A stretch of 64,000 nt of DNA from contig NZ_SAUN01000001.1 of NCBI RefSeq assembly GCF_004011505.1, positions 11,001,501 to 11,065,500 of the forward strand, given 5' to 3'. The position numbers and the translations under genes are program-made. How positions within the stretch are numbered: position 1 is the stretch's first letter; each line of letters starts with the position of its first letter. Below are positions 9,059-17,061 of the stretch, piece after piece. This DNA comes from Nonomuraea polychroma (lineage in GTDB: Bacteria > Actinomycetota > Actinomycetes > Streptosporangiales > Streptosporangiaceae). The notes under the pieces are model-generated. The model made no database searches and was not told the origin of the DNA. It saw only the letters and a program-made list of their open reading frames with translations.

Positions 9059-9075
9059 CTAGAATATGGTTCTAG
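9059..9075. promoter_or_regulatory. Inverted repeat CTAGAA-N5-TTCTAG, candidate operator
   Basis: A perfect 6-bp dyad with 5-bp spacer lies 57 bp upstream of the acyl-CoA dehydrogenase start. It resembles, but is not identical to, the dyad before the acyl-CoA synthetase and the TAGAAC-type boxes near the sterol genes. Confidence 0.5.
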
Positions 9076-9132
9076 CGGGTCGGCAGTGGCGCGCCGGCCC
9101 CGGGACATCGGAACCTGGCTGGAGGATGTGCG

Positions 9133-11310
9133 ATGGCGATCGGGTTGAGTGAGGAGCACGAGGCGCTCCGCGAGTCGGTGAGCGGCTGGGCTGAGCGGCA
9201 CATCCCCTCGGAGCTGCTGCGCTCCGGGTCGGACGGACGTCCGCCGTTCTGGGCCGGCCTCGCCGAGCAGGGGCTGCTCGGCCTGCACGTGCCCGAGGAG
9301 TACGGCGGTTCCGGCTACGGGCTGCTGGAGACGGCGGTGGCCGTCGAGGCGCTGGCCGAGCGGGTGGCCCCCGGGCCCTACGTGCCGACCGTGCTGGCCA
9401 GCGCCGTGATCAACGCGTCGAAGCGTCCCCAGCACCTGGAGTCGTTCGCCGACGGCACCCTCACCGGCGCCGTCGCGCTGGCCGGCGACTTCCGGGGCAC
9501 CCGGGCCGAGGACGGCTCCCTGGTCGTCTCCGGCACGGCCGAACCCGTGCTCGGCGGCTCGCTGGCCGACGCGCTGGTGTTGCCCGTCGCCACGGCCGAC
9601 GGCGAGGAGTGGATCCTCGTCGAGGCCTCCTCCGCCACCGTCACCGAGCTCAAGTCCCTCGACCTGACCAGGCCGGTGGCCAAGGTGGAGCTGTCGGAGG
9701 TGACCGTGCCGGCCGAGGCCATCCTGGACGGCGTGCAGAGCTCCGACGTACGCAACCTCGCCGCGATCCTGCTCGGCGCCGAGGCCGCGGGTCTGGCCTC
9801 CTGGTGCGTGTCGGCCGCCGCCGACTACGCCAAGGTCCGCGTGCAGTTCGGCCGCCCGATCGGCCAGTTCCAGGGCATCAAGCACAAGCTCTCCCGCATG
9901 CTCGTCGCGCTGGAGCAGGCCCGCGCCACCGTCTGGGACGCCACGCGCGCGCAGGGCAAGGAGCTGGACTACGCCGCGGCCATTGCCGGCGTGATGGCTC
10001 CCGACGCCGCGGTCCAGTGCGCCAAGGACGCCATCCAGACGTTCGGCGGCATCGGCTACACGTTCGAGCACGACGTGCACCTCTACTACCGCCGCGCGCT
10101 CAGCCTGCGCGCCCTGCTCGGCTCGTCGGCCGAGTGGGCCGCCACGGTGGCCTCGCTGGCGCTGCAGGGTGTCTCCCGCGAGATGGAGATCGACCTGCCG
10201 GAGGACGCCGAGGAGCTGCGCGAGTCGATCCGCGCCGAGATCGCGGAGATCGCCCAGTCGGAGGGCAAGGAGCAGAAGCGGGCCCTGGCCGCACGTGGCT
10301 TCGTCATGCCCCACCTGCCCAAGCCCTGGGGGCGCGACGCCAAGCCGCTGGAGCAGGTGCTGATCGCCCAGGAGCTCAAGGCCGCCAAGGTACGCCCGCC
10401 CGCGCTGATCATCGGCGCGTGGGTGGTGCCGTCCATCGCCATGTACGGCACCCCGGAGCAGCAGGAGCGCTTCCTGCCCAAGACGCTCAGCGGCGAGATG
10501 ATCTGGTGCCAGCTGTTCTCCGAGCCCGGCGCGGGATCCGACCTGGCCTCGCTGCAGATGAAGGCCGAGAAGGTCGAGGGCGGCTGGAAGCTCACCGGTC
10601 AGAAGATCTGGACCTCGGTCGCCCACGTGGCCGAGTGGGGCATCTGCATCGCCCGCAACTCCAGCGAGGGCACCAAGCACGAGGGCATCACGTACTTCCT
10701 GGTCGACATGAAGGCGCCGGGCGTCACCGTCAAGCCGCTGACCGAGATGACCGGCGAAAACCTGTTCAACGAGGTCTTCCTCGACGACGTCTTCGTCCCC
10801 GACGACCTGGTCGTGGGCGAGGTCGGCGAGGGCTGGAAGGTCGCCCGCAACACGCTGTCCAACGAGCGCGTCTCGTTGTCGTCCGGCTCGGGCGGCACCG
10901 GCGCGTCCGTGCCGGACCTGCTCGGCCTCATCGGGCGGCTCGGCCGCGAGCTGACGCCGGTCGAGGCCCAGAAGGTGGCCGAGGTCGTCTGTGAGGGTCA
11001 CTCGATCAACGCGCTCTCGCTGCGGGTCACGCTCAAGCAGCTCGCGGGGACAGAGCCGGGTGCGGACGCCTCCGTACGCAAGCTGCTGTCCACCTCGCAC
11101 GCCCAGCATGTCTCCGAGACGGCCGTGGAGCTGCTCGGCGCCGCCGCCACGACGGCGGCCGACATGAAGCTCGGCGACGCCGGCTACTGGACGCGGGCGG
11201 TGCTGGCCACCAGGGCCATGACGATCTACGGCGGCACCACGGAGGTGCAGCTCAACATCATCGGCGAGCGCATGCTCGGCCTGCCGAGAGATCCTGAGCC
11301 GGGGAAGTGA
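9133..11310 (+). CDS. Fused two-domain acyl-CoA dehydrogenase
   Basis: A 725-residue protein containing two complete acyl-CoA dehydrogenase units in tandem (about 1-360 and 370-725), roughly twice the length of a single subunit. The first unit has VQFGRPIGQFQ and a QTFGGIGYTFEHD segment. The second has the FAD/substrate-loop motifs CQLFSEPGAGSDLA and GQKIWTS and ends IYGGTTEVQLNIIGERMLGL. Flavin-dependent alpha,beta-dehydrogenation of an acyl-CoA is expected. Actinobacterial sterol-side-chain enzymes are often alpha2-beta2 heterotetramers, and a fusion like this is the FadE34-type single-chain version. In the second unit Gly occupies the position of the medium-chain enzyme's catalytic Glu (YEGT becomes YGGT). 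Confidence 0.92.
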   Translation: MAIGLSEEHEALRESVSGWAERHIPSELLRSGSDGRPPFWAGLAEQGLLGLHVPEEYGGSGYGLLETAVAVEALAERVAPGPYVPTVLASAVINASKRPQHLESFADGTLTGAVALAGDFRGTRAEDGSLVVSGTAEPVLGGSLADALVLPVATADGEEWILVEASSATVTELKSLDLTRPVAKVELSEVTVPAEAILDGVQSSDVRNLAAILLGAEAAGLASWCVSAAADYAKVRVQFGRPIGQFQGIKHKLSRMLVALEQARATVWDATRAQGKELDYAAAIAGVMAPDAAVQCAKDAIQTFGGIGYTFEHDVHLYYRRALSLRALLGSSAEWAATVASLALQGVSREMEIDLPEDAEELRESIRAEIAEIAQSEGKEQKRALAARGFVMPHLPKPWGRDAKPLEQVLIAQELKAAKVRPPALIIGAWVVPSIAMYGTPEQQERFLPKTLSGEMIWCQLFSEPGAGSDLASLQMKAEKVEGGWKLTGQKIWTSVAHVAEWGICIARNSSEGTKHEGITYFLVDMKAPGVTVKPLTEMTGENLFNEVFLDDVFVPDDLVVGEVGEGWKVARNTLSNERVSLSSGSGGTGASVPDLLGLIGRLGRELTPVEAQKVAEVVCEGHSINALSLRVTLKQLAGTEPGADASVRKLLSTSHAQHVSETAVELLGAAATTAADMKLGDAGYWTRAVLATRAMTIYGGTTEVQLNIIGERMLGLPRDPEPGK

Positions 11311-11313
11311 GCA

Positions 11314-13176
11314 TCATCCCCCCACGGGTCGTGGGGGGATGGAGGTGGCGTTCATGGCGGGCCTTGGGACGCCCACTCTGATCTCGCCGACGCAGGCGGA
11401 CCGGCCGTCCAGCGTGCGCAGGACCAGGTAGGTCCCGCCGCCCGCGACGGCCGCGTACGTCGAGCCCAGGTCCTTGCCCGCTGTCACCCGCGTCTCGGGG
11501 CCGCCGAGCCGCACGGACAGTGTGGTCTCCACCGGGTTCAGGTAGCCGATCTGGGCCGTCCACACACCCTTGGGCAGGGTCAGGGGAAGGCGGAAACGGA
11601 CCTCCGCCGGACCCACCGGCATGCAGGGGGACCGCCCGGGGACGACGGCGCCCTCGATGGACACCGGGCGCAGGCGGCCCTGTTCGTCGAAGGCGAGCGG
11701 GCCGCTGACCGGCCCGTTCAGCCGGCCGGTCCAGGTGACCGGGTGTGTGGCGATGGGGCCGAGCACCTTGGACGTCAGCGCGTACTCGTAGAAGAACGTT
11801 GCCATGACCACCTTCGGCGGCACGTACGTGTCCAGGATGACGGTGCCCGGCGGAGTGCGCTTGAGTGCCACCCGTGCCGTCTCCACGTAGCTTTTGACGT
11901 GCTGCCCGAGCGGCAGGTTGCCGTAGGCCGTCACCGACCAGATGGAGCCCGCCGCGACGGCGGCGGCCAGCGGCGCCCACGCGAGCCTCAGCCGGGGCGG
12001 AGGGCGCAGCCAGGGTTGCTCCTCGTCCCGCAGCGGAATGAACGCCAGGCCGATCACCAGGGCCAGCACCGTGGACGTGGAGGAGATATAGCGCAGCTCG
12101 TAGCCGCCCAGCTCGGGACCGAGCTGCTCCACGCGCCCGATCAGTACCGGCACCATGTCGGCGAGCACCACGTAGCCGAGCAGGACCAGCCATGCCAGCC
12201 AGGCCCGCCTGCGGTAGCGGATCGACGCTGCCACGACCACGGCCGCCAGCCCGAGCGCGACCCAGGCGAGCGGCGGCGGCGTGGCGGCGATGGCGTAGTC
12301 GTCCCCGATGGGATGCCACTTCCACGGCCCGCCGAACGCAGCGGGCGACAGCGAGCCCCACAGCAGCGTCCAGGCGAACCTGGCCGCGACCGGCAGACTC
12401 GGCATGTTCGGCTGCACCGTGTTGTCCGTGAGCTGCTCGGAGGTGAAGAGCTGACGGAAGAAGATCACCGCGTAGACCACGACCACCCCGGCGTACAGCG
12501 CCCAGGCTGGCCACTGCCGGGGGCGGCGCAGCCACCCCACGCTGAGCGCGAATGCGAGCACCAGGATGAACGGCGCCTTCACGAAGAACGCCATGCCGAC
12601 CGCCGTCCATGCCGCGGCGGCCAGCGCGTGCCTGAAGCGGCCGGTCCTGGCATAGTGCACGTGCGAGCTCAGCGCCATCGGCAGCGCGATTTGGAATGGC
12701 AGCGTCTCGATCACTACCGCCCACCACGACAGCGACGAGATGGTCATCGGGGTCAGCAGGTAGAACGCGAGCGGCACCAGGATCGCCGGGCGCGACCCGA
12801 ACAGCAGCCGCAACAGTTGGAGCAGGGCCAGGCCCGCGGCGCCGAGCAGCGTCATCGCTACGGCGTGGGCCAGCACGTCGTTGTAGACGCCCAGCCGGCC
12901 CATGGCCCACTGGATCGCGAACGGCCCGGGCACGAGGTGGCCATAGTCCACCCGCATGAGGTAGTCCCAGGTCAGGCCGTGCTCCAGGCCGCGGGCGATG
13001 AAGGTGAAGTCGTCCTGCCTGAAGTAGGAGCGCCGTACCAGGTCGAATTTCCAGACCAGCTGGACGGCCACCATGACCAGTCCGGCGGCCAGCACCACGT
13101 CGCCGTGCGTCCACGGGCGGCTCTCGGCCGTCGCCTCGCTCGTCGTCACCTGGCGGTCTTTAGCACCGTTCTTCAC
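11314..13176 (-). CDS. Polytopic membrane protein, possible GT-C-like glycosyltransferase
   Basis: About 620 residues with some 10-12 hydrophobic segments in the first 400 residues and a soluble approximately 190-residue C-terminal domain (begins near YGNLPLGQHVKSYV). An early loop carries FRQDDF, an acidic pair in the position typical of GT-C glycosyltransferases that use polyprenyl-phosphate sugars, but no family can be named with certainty. The N-terminus is ambiguous: GTG 13176 is used here, and another GTG about 9 codons later is possible. It faces the acyl-CoA dehydrogenase tail to tail and borders a gene-poor accessory region. Confidence 0.72.
   Translation of the reverse strand: MKNGAKDRQVTTSEATAESRPWTHGDVVLAAGLVMVAVQLVWKFDLVRRSYFRQDDFTFIARGLEHGLTWDYLMRVDYGHLVPGPFAIQWAMGRLGVYNDVLAHAVAMTLLGAAGLALLQLLRLLFGSRPAILVPLAFYLLTPMTISSLSWWAVVIETLPFQIALPMALSSHVHYARTGRFRHALAAAAWTAVGMAFFVKAPFILVLAFALSVGWLRRPRQWPAWALYAGVVVVYAVIFFRQLFTSEQLTDNTVQPNMPSLPVAARFAWTLLWGSLSPAAFGGPWKWHPIGDDYAIAATPPPLAWVALGLAAVVVAASIRYRRRAWLAWLVLLGYVVLADMVPVLIGRVEQLGPELGGYELRYISSTSTVLALVIGLAFIPLRDEEQPWLRPPPRLRLAWAPLAAAVAAGSIWSVTAYGNLPLGQHVKSYVETARVALKRTPPGTVILDTYVPPKVVMATFFYEYALTSKVLGPIATHPVTWTGRLNGPVSGPLAFDEQGRLRPVSIEGAVVPGRSPCMPVGPAEVRFRLPLTLPKGVWTAQIGYLNPVETTLSVRLGGPETRVTAGKDLGSTYAAVAGGGTYLVLRTLDGRSACVGEIRVGVPRPAMNATSIPPRPVGG
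11316..11340. terminator. Perfect 10-bp stem hairpin between convergent genes
   Basis: ATCCCCCCAC and GTGGGGGGAT form a perfect 10-bp stem with a 5-nt loop. It starts 6 bp after the acyl-CoA dehydrogenase stop and covers the 3' end of the convergent membrane-protein gene. No T-run follows, so it would act as a G/C hairpin terminator, common in actinobacteria. Confidence 0.6.
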
Positions 13177-13997
13177 TCGCTCGCTCCCCGCGCCACCCTT
13201 TTGCGCGATGTGTCACCGACAAGAAACACCGACCGCATCAGCGCCCGGGACGGCGGATAAGGCCATCACCGCAATGTGGGTCTGGCCGGAAGACTATATG
13301 CAAGGACTCCTGGCACGGCACACCTACCAGACCCGACGACACCTTGGCAAAACCCACTCCCTCGGCATGACTCATCTCGCGCTGCCCAGCCCCTACGTCC
13401 GTGACCGAAAAAGCTCGACGGCATTGGCCCTGGGATTAGACATTCGGTCCGCCCGAACCGTTGCTCCACTCGATGACTACCCCAAAGATCGGGTTGATCT
13501 CTACGAGTGGTACCTGGTACCGAGCAATCGTGAGCGCTACAGCGACAGCGTGTCCTTGAAGGCCTCACCCGTTACCGACCGGGCGAGGCCTTTGTACGTC
13601 CACCAGGCTCTCCATCCACGACGTCTTCATAGACACCACGAACGTCGCGCAACACACTGCAGGGCCACGTAGACCGTCAGCGTCGGGATCACCGTGTCCC
13701 CGAGCCCGGCGTGCCGGGGACGTCATCAACATGCAGAAATCGATATACGGCCAAGCTGCTCCCTCTTGTGTCGAGGTTACGTGTTTGTGCACCCCACGTG
13801 GCCGCTTCACACAGTTCGATCTCTACCCGGAGAGTCCCGAGATGTCCGATTCTACTAAAGCGCTTCGGAACTGCGTTGGCAGCCGCTAAATACAAGTCAG
13901 CGAGAGTGTCCGAGTACGCGGGGATGGTCCCCGGCCGCTGTCGTCAATCTGAACTGCTTGGAACCCGATAACCTTTCCGGTCACAGCACCCCTGATA
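13177..13997. other. Gene-poor, lower-GC stretch
   Basis: No intact gene with a convincing start, codon bias or recognisable product was found. The only identifiable content is a relic of the tail of the large secreted protein at 28339 (listed separately). AT-rich patches and stops in all frames suggest decayed accessory DNA. Confidence 0.6.
13451..13570 (+). pseudogene. Relic of the C-terminus of a secreted-protein paralogue
   Basis: The translation contains VAPLDDYPKDRVDLYEWYLV, followed by PSN. It aligns with the last 40 residues of the 1,182-residue secreted protein encoded at 28339-31887 (IAPLDDYPADRGDLFEWYLV, then PSN). The similarity is also clear in the DNA: most bases of the 60-bp core at 13469-13528 match the gene near 31767. 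Sequence before the core does not align convincingly, and no start or upstream domain is present. It is a fragment left by deletion of a second copy. Confidence 0.75.
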
Positions 13998-15011
13998 TCA
14001 AGTAATGCAAAGTGTTCCCTGAGTCGTGGCAACGCAGCATTCCCCGTTACATGGTTCACCCCAGCCCCATCCGCAGCCGCTGGATGTATAACCACATCCG
14101 CCGCGGAAACAGCGGTAAGGGTTGCCATGGTGCGTGCTGCACCAGTCATCGTTTGTGGCGCAGTCGCAGACTGAGAGGAGGCCCTGCGATTGGTGGGTTG
14201 ACGGCTTGGATGTTGGGCGAGGGCCTAGATTTGCGCCGAGGCTGTAGGCCTCGTCCTTGCCTAAGGCGTCGATAGCCATCTTGACCAGGGACTCCATCTT
14301 TCTGCGTATGTCTTCGGTAAGAGGCTGTTCGAAAGTCGAGGCTTCACCGAAAGTCTCTAAGACCAAATCAATTACGTTTCTCTGCTTTGCATTAAGATGC
14401 GGTCGAGCAGCCTGATATGAGTGGATATGCGCAACCCAAAGGTTGCTCCGCTCTTGCGGAGAGAGGGCATGGAATATCGCGCGCCGATATTCTAGGTCAT
14501 ACGAGCTGAAGGCCTCGTAGGTTCGAGGAAGACTTGCCTTGTTCGCCTGAACCCATAACTCGGCGGGTGAAGGAGTGGCTACAGAAGCTTGTGCTGGCGA
14601 TGTCTTGCCGGCGATCGCGGAGAATGCGAGGCCAAGCCCTGCGATGCGCAGGAATTGCCTGCGGCTGCCACGGCTTCCCTCGGTGGCATTTTCCTCTTTA
14701 CCTATCTGCCGTGACTCGCCGAGGGCAGCGAGCAGGCGAGAAGTGCCGCGAAGCCCCAGGCGTATTGCAAGCCGCACCGCCATGGCCAGCCCGGTCCAAG
14801 CATAGATACCTGACTCCGTTATTTTGATGAGCGTGGGAGCGTATGGAGCGTCCTCGCCAAGTGCGGTCTTTCGCCAATCGATCACCTCTGGATGAGAGAG
14901 TGGCATGATATCGAGGCGCGTCCCGCCGTGCCGCTTGACTCTTTCGGCTAGTCCGCGACATTGCTGACAGGAGGCATTGAATGCGAGGATCCAGCGAACA
15001 CTGGATTTCAT
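13998..15011 (-). CDS. Fulvocin-C-like bacteriocin precursor with thioredoxin-like head and internal Tat signal
   Basis: A 337-residue protein in three parts. Residues 1-100 resemble a small thiol-disulfide domain with CQQC (Cys15, Cys18). Residues 114-142 form a twin-arginine signal (SRRQFLR, then a hydrophobic stretch and an Ala-x-Ala site PAQA), placed unusually deep in the protein. The tail (about 282-335) has ten cysteines, with CDC, GCGYTSSGC and NGECC, as in the group annotated bacteriocin fulvocin C-related. ATG 15011 is chosen because GAAAGGGAG precedes it at good spacing. It is a candidate secreted, disulfide-rich toxin or signal; activity is inferred. A perfect dyad lies 72 bp upstream. 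Confidence 0.78.
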   Translation of the reverse strand: MKSSVRWILAFNASCQQCRGLAERVKRHGGTRLDIMPLSHPEVIDWRKTALGEDAPYAPTLIKITESGIYAWTGLAMAVRLAIRLGLRGTSRLLAALGESRQIGKEENATEGSRGSRRQFLRIAGLGLAFSAIAGKTSPAQASVATPSPAELWVQANKASLPRTYEAFSSYDLEYRRAIFHALSPQERSNLWVAHIHSYQAARPHLNAKQRNVIDLVLETFGEASTFEQPLTEDIRRKMESLVKMAIDALGKDEAYSLGANLGPRPTSKPSTHQSQGLLSVCDCATNDDWCSTHHGNPYRCFRGGCGYTSSGCGWGWGEPCNGECCVATTQGTLCIT

Positions 15012-15026
15012 GAATCTCCCTTTCAA

Positions 15027-15351
15027 GTTCGGGCATCGAAGAAGCGTGCGGCACTTTGACGCCCATCCTAACTGTTCGCCCTGAGCGTGAAATGTTATTT
15101 CACGCTGAATAAGCCGACGAGTGTAGGGCTTACTGTAGGAATATGTTCGATCGAAGACACTTTCCTAAGAAAACCACCTGCTCGTGGCCCGACACGTTCG
15201 ATCGCGTTGAACTCCGTCGCTTAGATATGCGGGAGATAGAACTTGAGTGTGGCGCATTTTCTGCACACGTTCGCCGAGTTAAGCAGGTGACGGCTGCAAC
15301 CCCGAGTCGTTCGCATAAGCATGATGGGGACGTGCTAAGTCGTTGGGCGCT
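15027..15351. other. Intergenic region upstream of the bacteriocin-like gene
   Basis: Contains the dyad at 15084-15106. A reading frame from ATG 15143 rightward gives no recognisable product and becomes antisense to the sensor-kinase-like gene, so it is not called as a gene. Nothing else is recognised. Confidence 0.5.
15084..15106. promoter_or_regulatory. Perfect 10-bp inverted repeat, candidate operator
   Basis: AGCGTGAAAT and ATTTCACGCT are perfect inverted copies separated by GTT. The dyad lies 72 bp upstream of the bacteriocin-like start. It is AT-richer than a typical terminator stem and has no T-run, so an operator is the better reading, though a terminator for a rightward or leftward transcript cannot be excluded. 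Confidence 0.55.
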
Positions 15352-15864
15352 TCAAGGATTTGCCTGCTGCCTGTGCCAGCGCTGCGCTGCAGCATGGGCA
15401 AGGCCAGCGCCAATAAGAATTGCTAGTAGTAGCGTCTCTCCCAAGGTGTGGAATAGATATCGGCGGATGTTGTGGTCGAGGATCCATTGTGCGTCTATGG
15501 CGGAGTAGACGAGCTGGGCGATTCCGATACCGATCACCCATAGAAAGTGGCGCGTTGTGGCGGCGGTGAAATAGGCGGCCGAGATCGGCCAAATCCATCC
15601 AGCAGGGGACCAGGAGGCCAGATGATAAGCGATGAGCGCAGCCACCGACAGCAGTAGGACCGTCATGGGCCACTGTCTCCTGAACAAGAGAAGAGCGCCC
15701 AGGAATAGAGCAACGGGAATCGTGTACGGCCAGGGCGACCGTACGCCCGTGGCGAGAGCCACGGCAACGAAAATCACAATAGTGACGGTAGCGATCATCA
15801 GATCGACGATTACAGGAGCGAAGCGGACAAAGGCTGGCGGACCGGGTGGGGATGATTCGCTCAT
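15352..15864 (-). CDS. Truncated sensor histidine kinase-like membrane protein
   Basis: A 170-residue protein of five to six membrane segments, ending shortly after the last one (AQRWHRQQANP). The arrangement resembles the membrane sensor half of actinobacterial NarL-type histidine kinases, where a dimerisation helix, H-box and ATPase should follow; here a TGA comes first and no kinase domain is found downstream. The start at 15864 has a good ribosome-binding site (GAAAGGAC), so a membrane protein may still be made. It could be a decayed kinase or an independent small membrane protein. Confidence 0.5.
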   Translation of the reverse strand: MSESSPPGPPAFVRFAPVIVDLMIATVTIVIFVAVALATGVRSPWPYTIPVALFLGALLLFRRQWPMTVLLLSVAALIAYHLASWSPAGWIWPISAAYFTAATTRHFLWVIGIGIAQLVYSAIDAQWILDHNIRRYLFHTLGETLLLAILIGAGLAHAAAQRWHRQQANP

Positions 15865-15891
15865 ATGAGGTCCTTTCGAGAGTAAGCAGCG

Positions 15892-16226
15892 ATGGCGCCA
15901 GGTCCGGCTGGAAGCGCCCTAGAAATGCTGGAGATCACAATTCCTGTAAGCTCAAGATTTCCCGCCTGTCGCGCCTATGAGCCCAGTGCCTCGCACTGTA
16001 TGTCGGCGCCGAGGTCGCGAGCGATCGCCGCAGCCTCGCCCATCGGTCACTGTACGGAGCTCAACAGCAACTCGGTGGCCCGTTCACATGGGCTCTCGGG
16101 AATAGTTCGTCAGCGCGGCCACGACTCACACCATTCCAGTTTTGGGAGCCTCCAACCCACCCGAAAACTCGGGTTCAGTATCCGCTCTCCTCCTATGCGT
16201 TTCCAGCTATTCAGCGCTTCGTGCAT
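15892..16226 (-). pseudogene. Possible relic of a LuxR-family (LAL) regulator TPR region
   Basis: Read on the minus strand, pieces in order (ALNSWKRIGG, then ERATELL, then EAAAIARDLGAD and ARQAGNLELTG) look like the C-terminal helical repeats of large ATP-binding LuxR regulators just before their DNA-binding domain. Stop codons interrupt the reading and no helix-turn-helix follows. The match is by eye and weak. Confidence 0.3.
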
Positions 16227-16699
16227 CAGTGGAGATGATCGCTGACACAAGCCGATTCGACAAGAGCAAGCTCGGAAATCCAGATTTCCGGACTGGAGGC
16301 CGTGGCGCTCTCTGGGCTTGACAAAGGGAGACAAGAGCGTTAGTTCCAAGAACTTCTTGGCAGCCCCACACCGGATGATCACTCATGGTGATTGTCGGGA
16401 CACGATTTGTCGTCAAAACTTCCCTCTTGTCAGCCTCAATTCCCTAACCGACAATTGGCGATCGGTGATCAAGACCGGCAGAAAGGGCTGGCATGGGTCA
16501 AGGTTATCCAAGACTTAGGCGTCGGCATACGGCGCATCGTAGTGCCCTGGATACCATGCCAATCGACCATCCGGAAGTCAGAGCTTGCCGCACGCAGACT
16601 CGGGCCCAATGCTGTTAAATAGCAACTCATCATGGTCTTTGCTGCGCGGCCGACGGTGTGGGCAAGAGCGTGACGGTCGGTGGACCCGCGTACCGGATG

Positions 16700-16976
16700 C
16701 CCTAGTCGGAGGGGCATCGCTCACGGTAGCTGCTCTTGCGAGAGCGTTTGACGGCTCGCGGGTAGGGACGGTGGCGGTGGCGAGGGTTCACGTTCCGTTG
16801 GTGCGCGACTTGGTGGAGGGCCCGGGTCCAGGAGGCGTCGGGTAGCTCAAGGGGAAAGGGCCGCGCGGTCGATGACCGGAGCGGCGCACGATGCGGACGA
16901 TGCCCAGGACTTGATCCGGTTGGGGGTCGATCCAAGCCGCGGTGGCGGCGGTGCAGACCGAACAGCCCTCAATCAC
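16700..16976 (-). pseudogene. Relic of an IS4-family transposase C-terminus
   Basis: Minus-strand fragments in two frames (WIDPQPDQVLGIVRIVRRS, then PRHRHRPYPRAVKRSRKSSY) resemble the conserved tail of actinobacterial IS4-type transposases, which ends in a basic YPRVVKRARHNSYR-like motif. A frameshift separates the parts and no catalytic DDE region or terminal inverted repeat is seen. This is an old, immobile fragment. Confidence 0.45.
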
Positions 16977-17061
16977 ATGCCCGGCTCTACGGATTCAATC
17001 TGTGCAACCCTCAAGGGACAGGCCGGGAATGTCTGTGGCTGGGTTGTGATGTCATAGCGGG

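Larger units (their letters stand above)
15865..17061. other. Gene-poor region with decayed regulator and transposase fragments
   Basis: No intact gene is supported. Two relics on the minus strand are listed separately: a possible LuxR/LAL regulator tail and an IS4-like transposase tail. The stretch between them (16230-16700) holds nothing recognisable. Confidence 0.5.

Noticed and set aside
9046..11109. 687-residue open frame on the minus strand opposite the acyl-CoA dehydrogenase
   Set aside because: No motif and composition typical of a shadow frame; the plus-strand product is a clear acyl-CoA dehydrogenase fusion.
13073..13672. 199-residue frame as an intact gene
   Set aside because: Only the middle (13451-13570) has recognisable similarity; the rest has no support and the start lies antisense inside the membrane-protein gene, so only the relic is reported.
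15143..15508. 121-residue plus-strand frame next to the dyad
   Set aside because: A weak ribosome-binding site, no recognised product, and the second half is antisense to the sensor-kinase-like gene.
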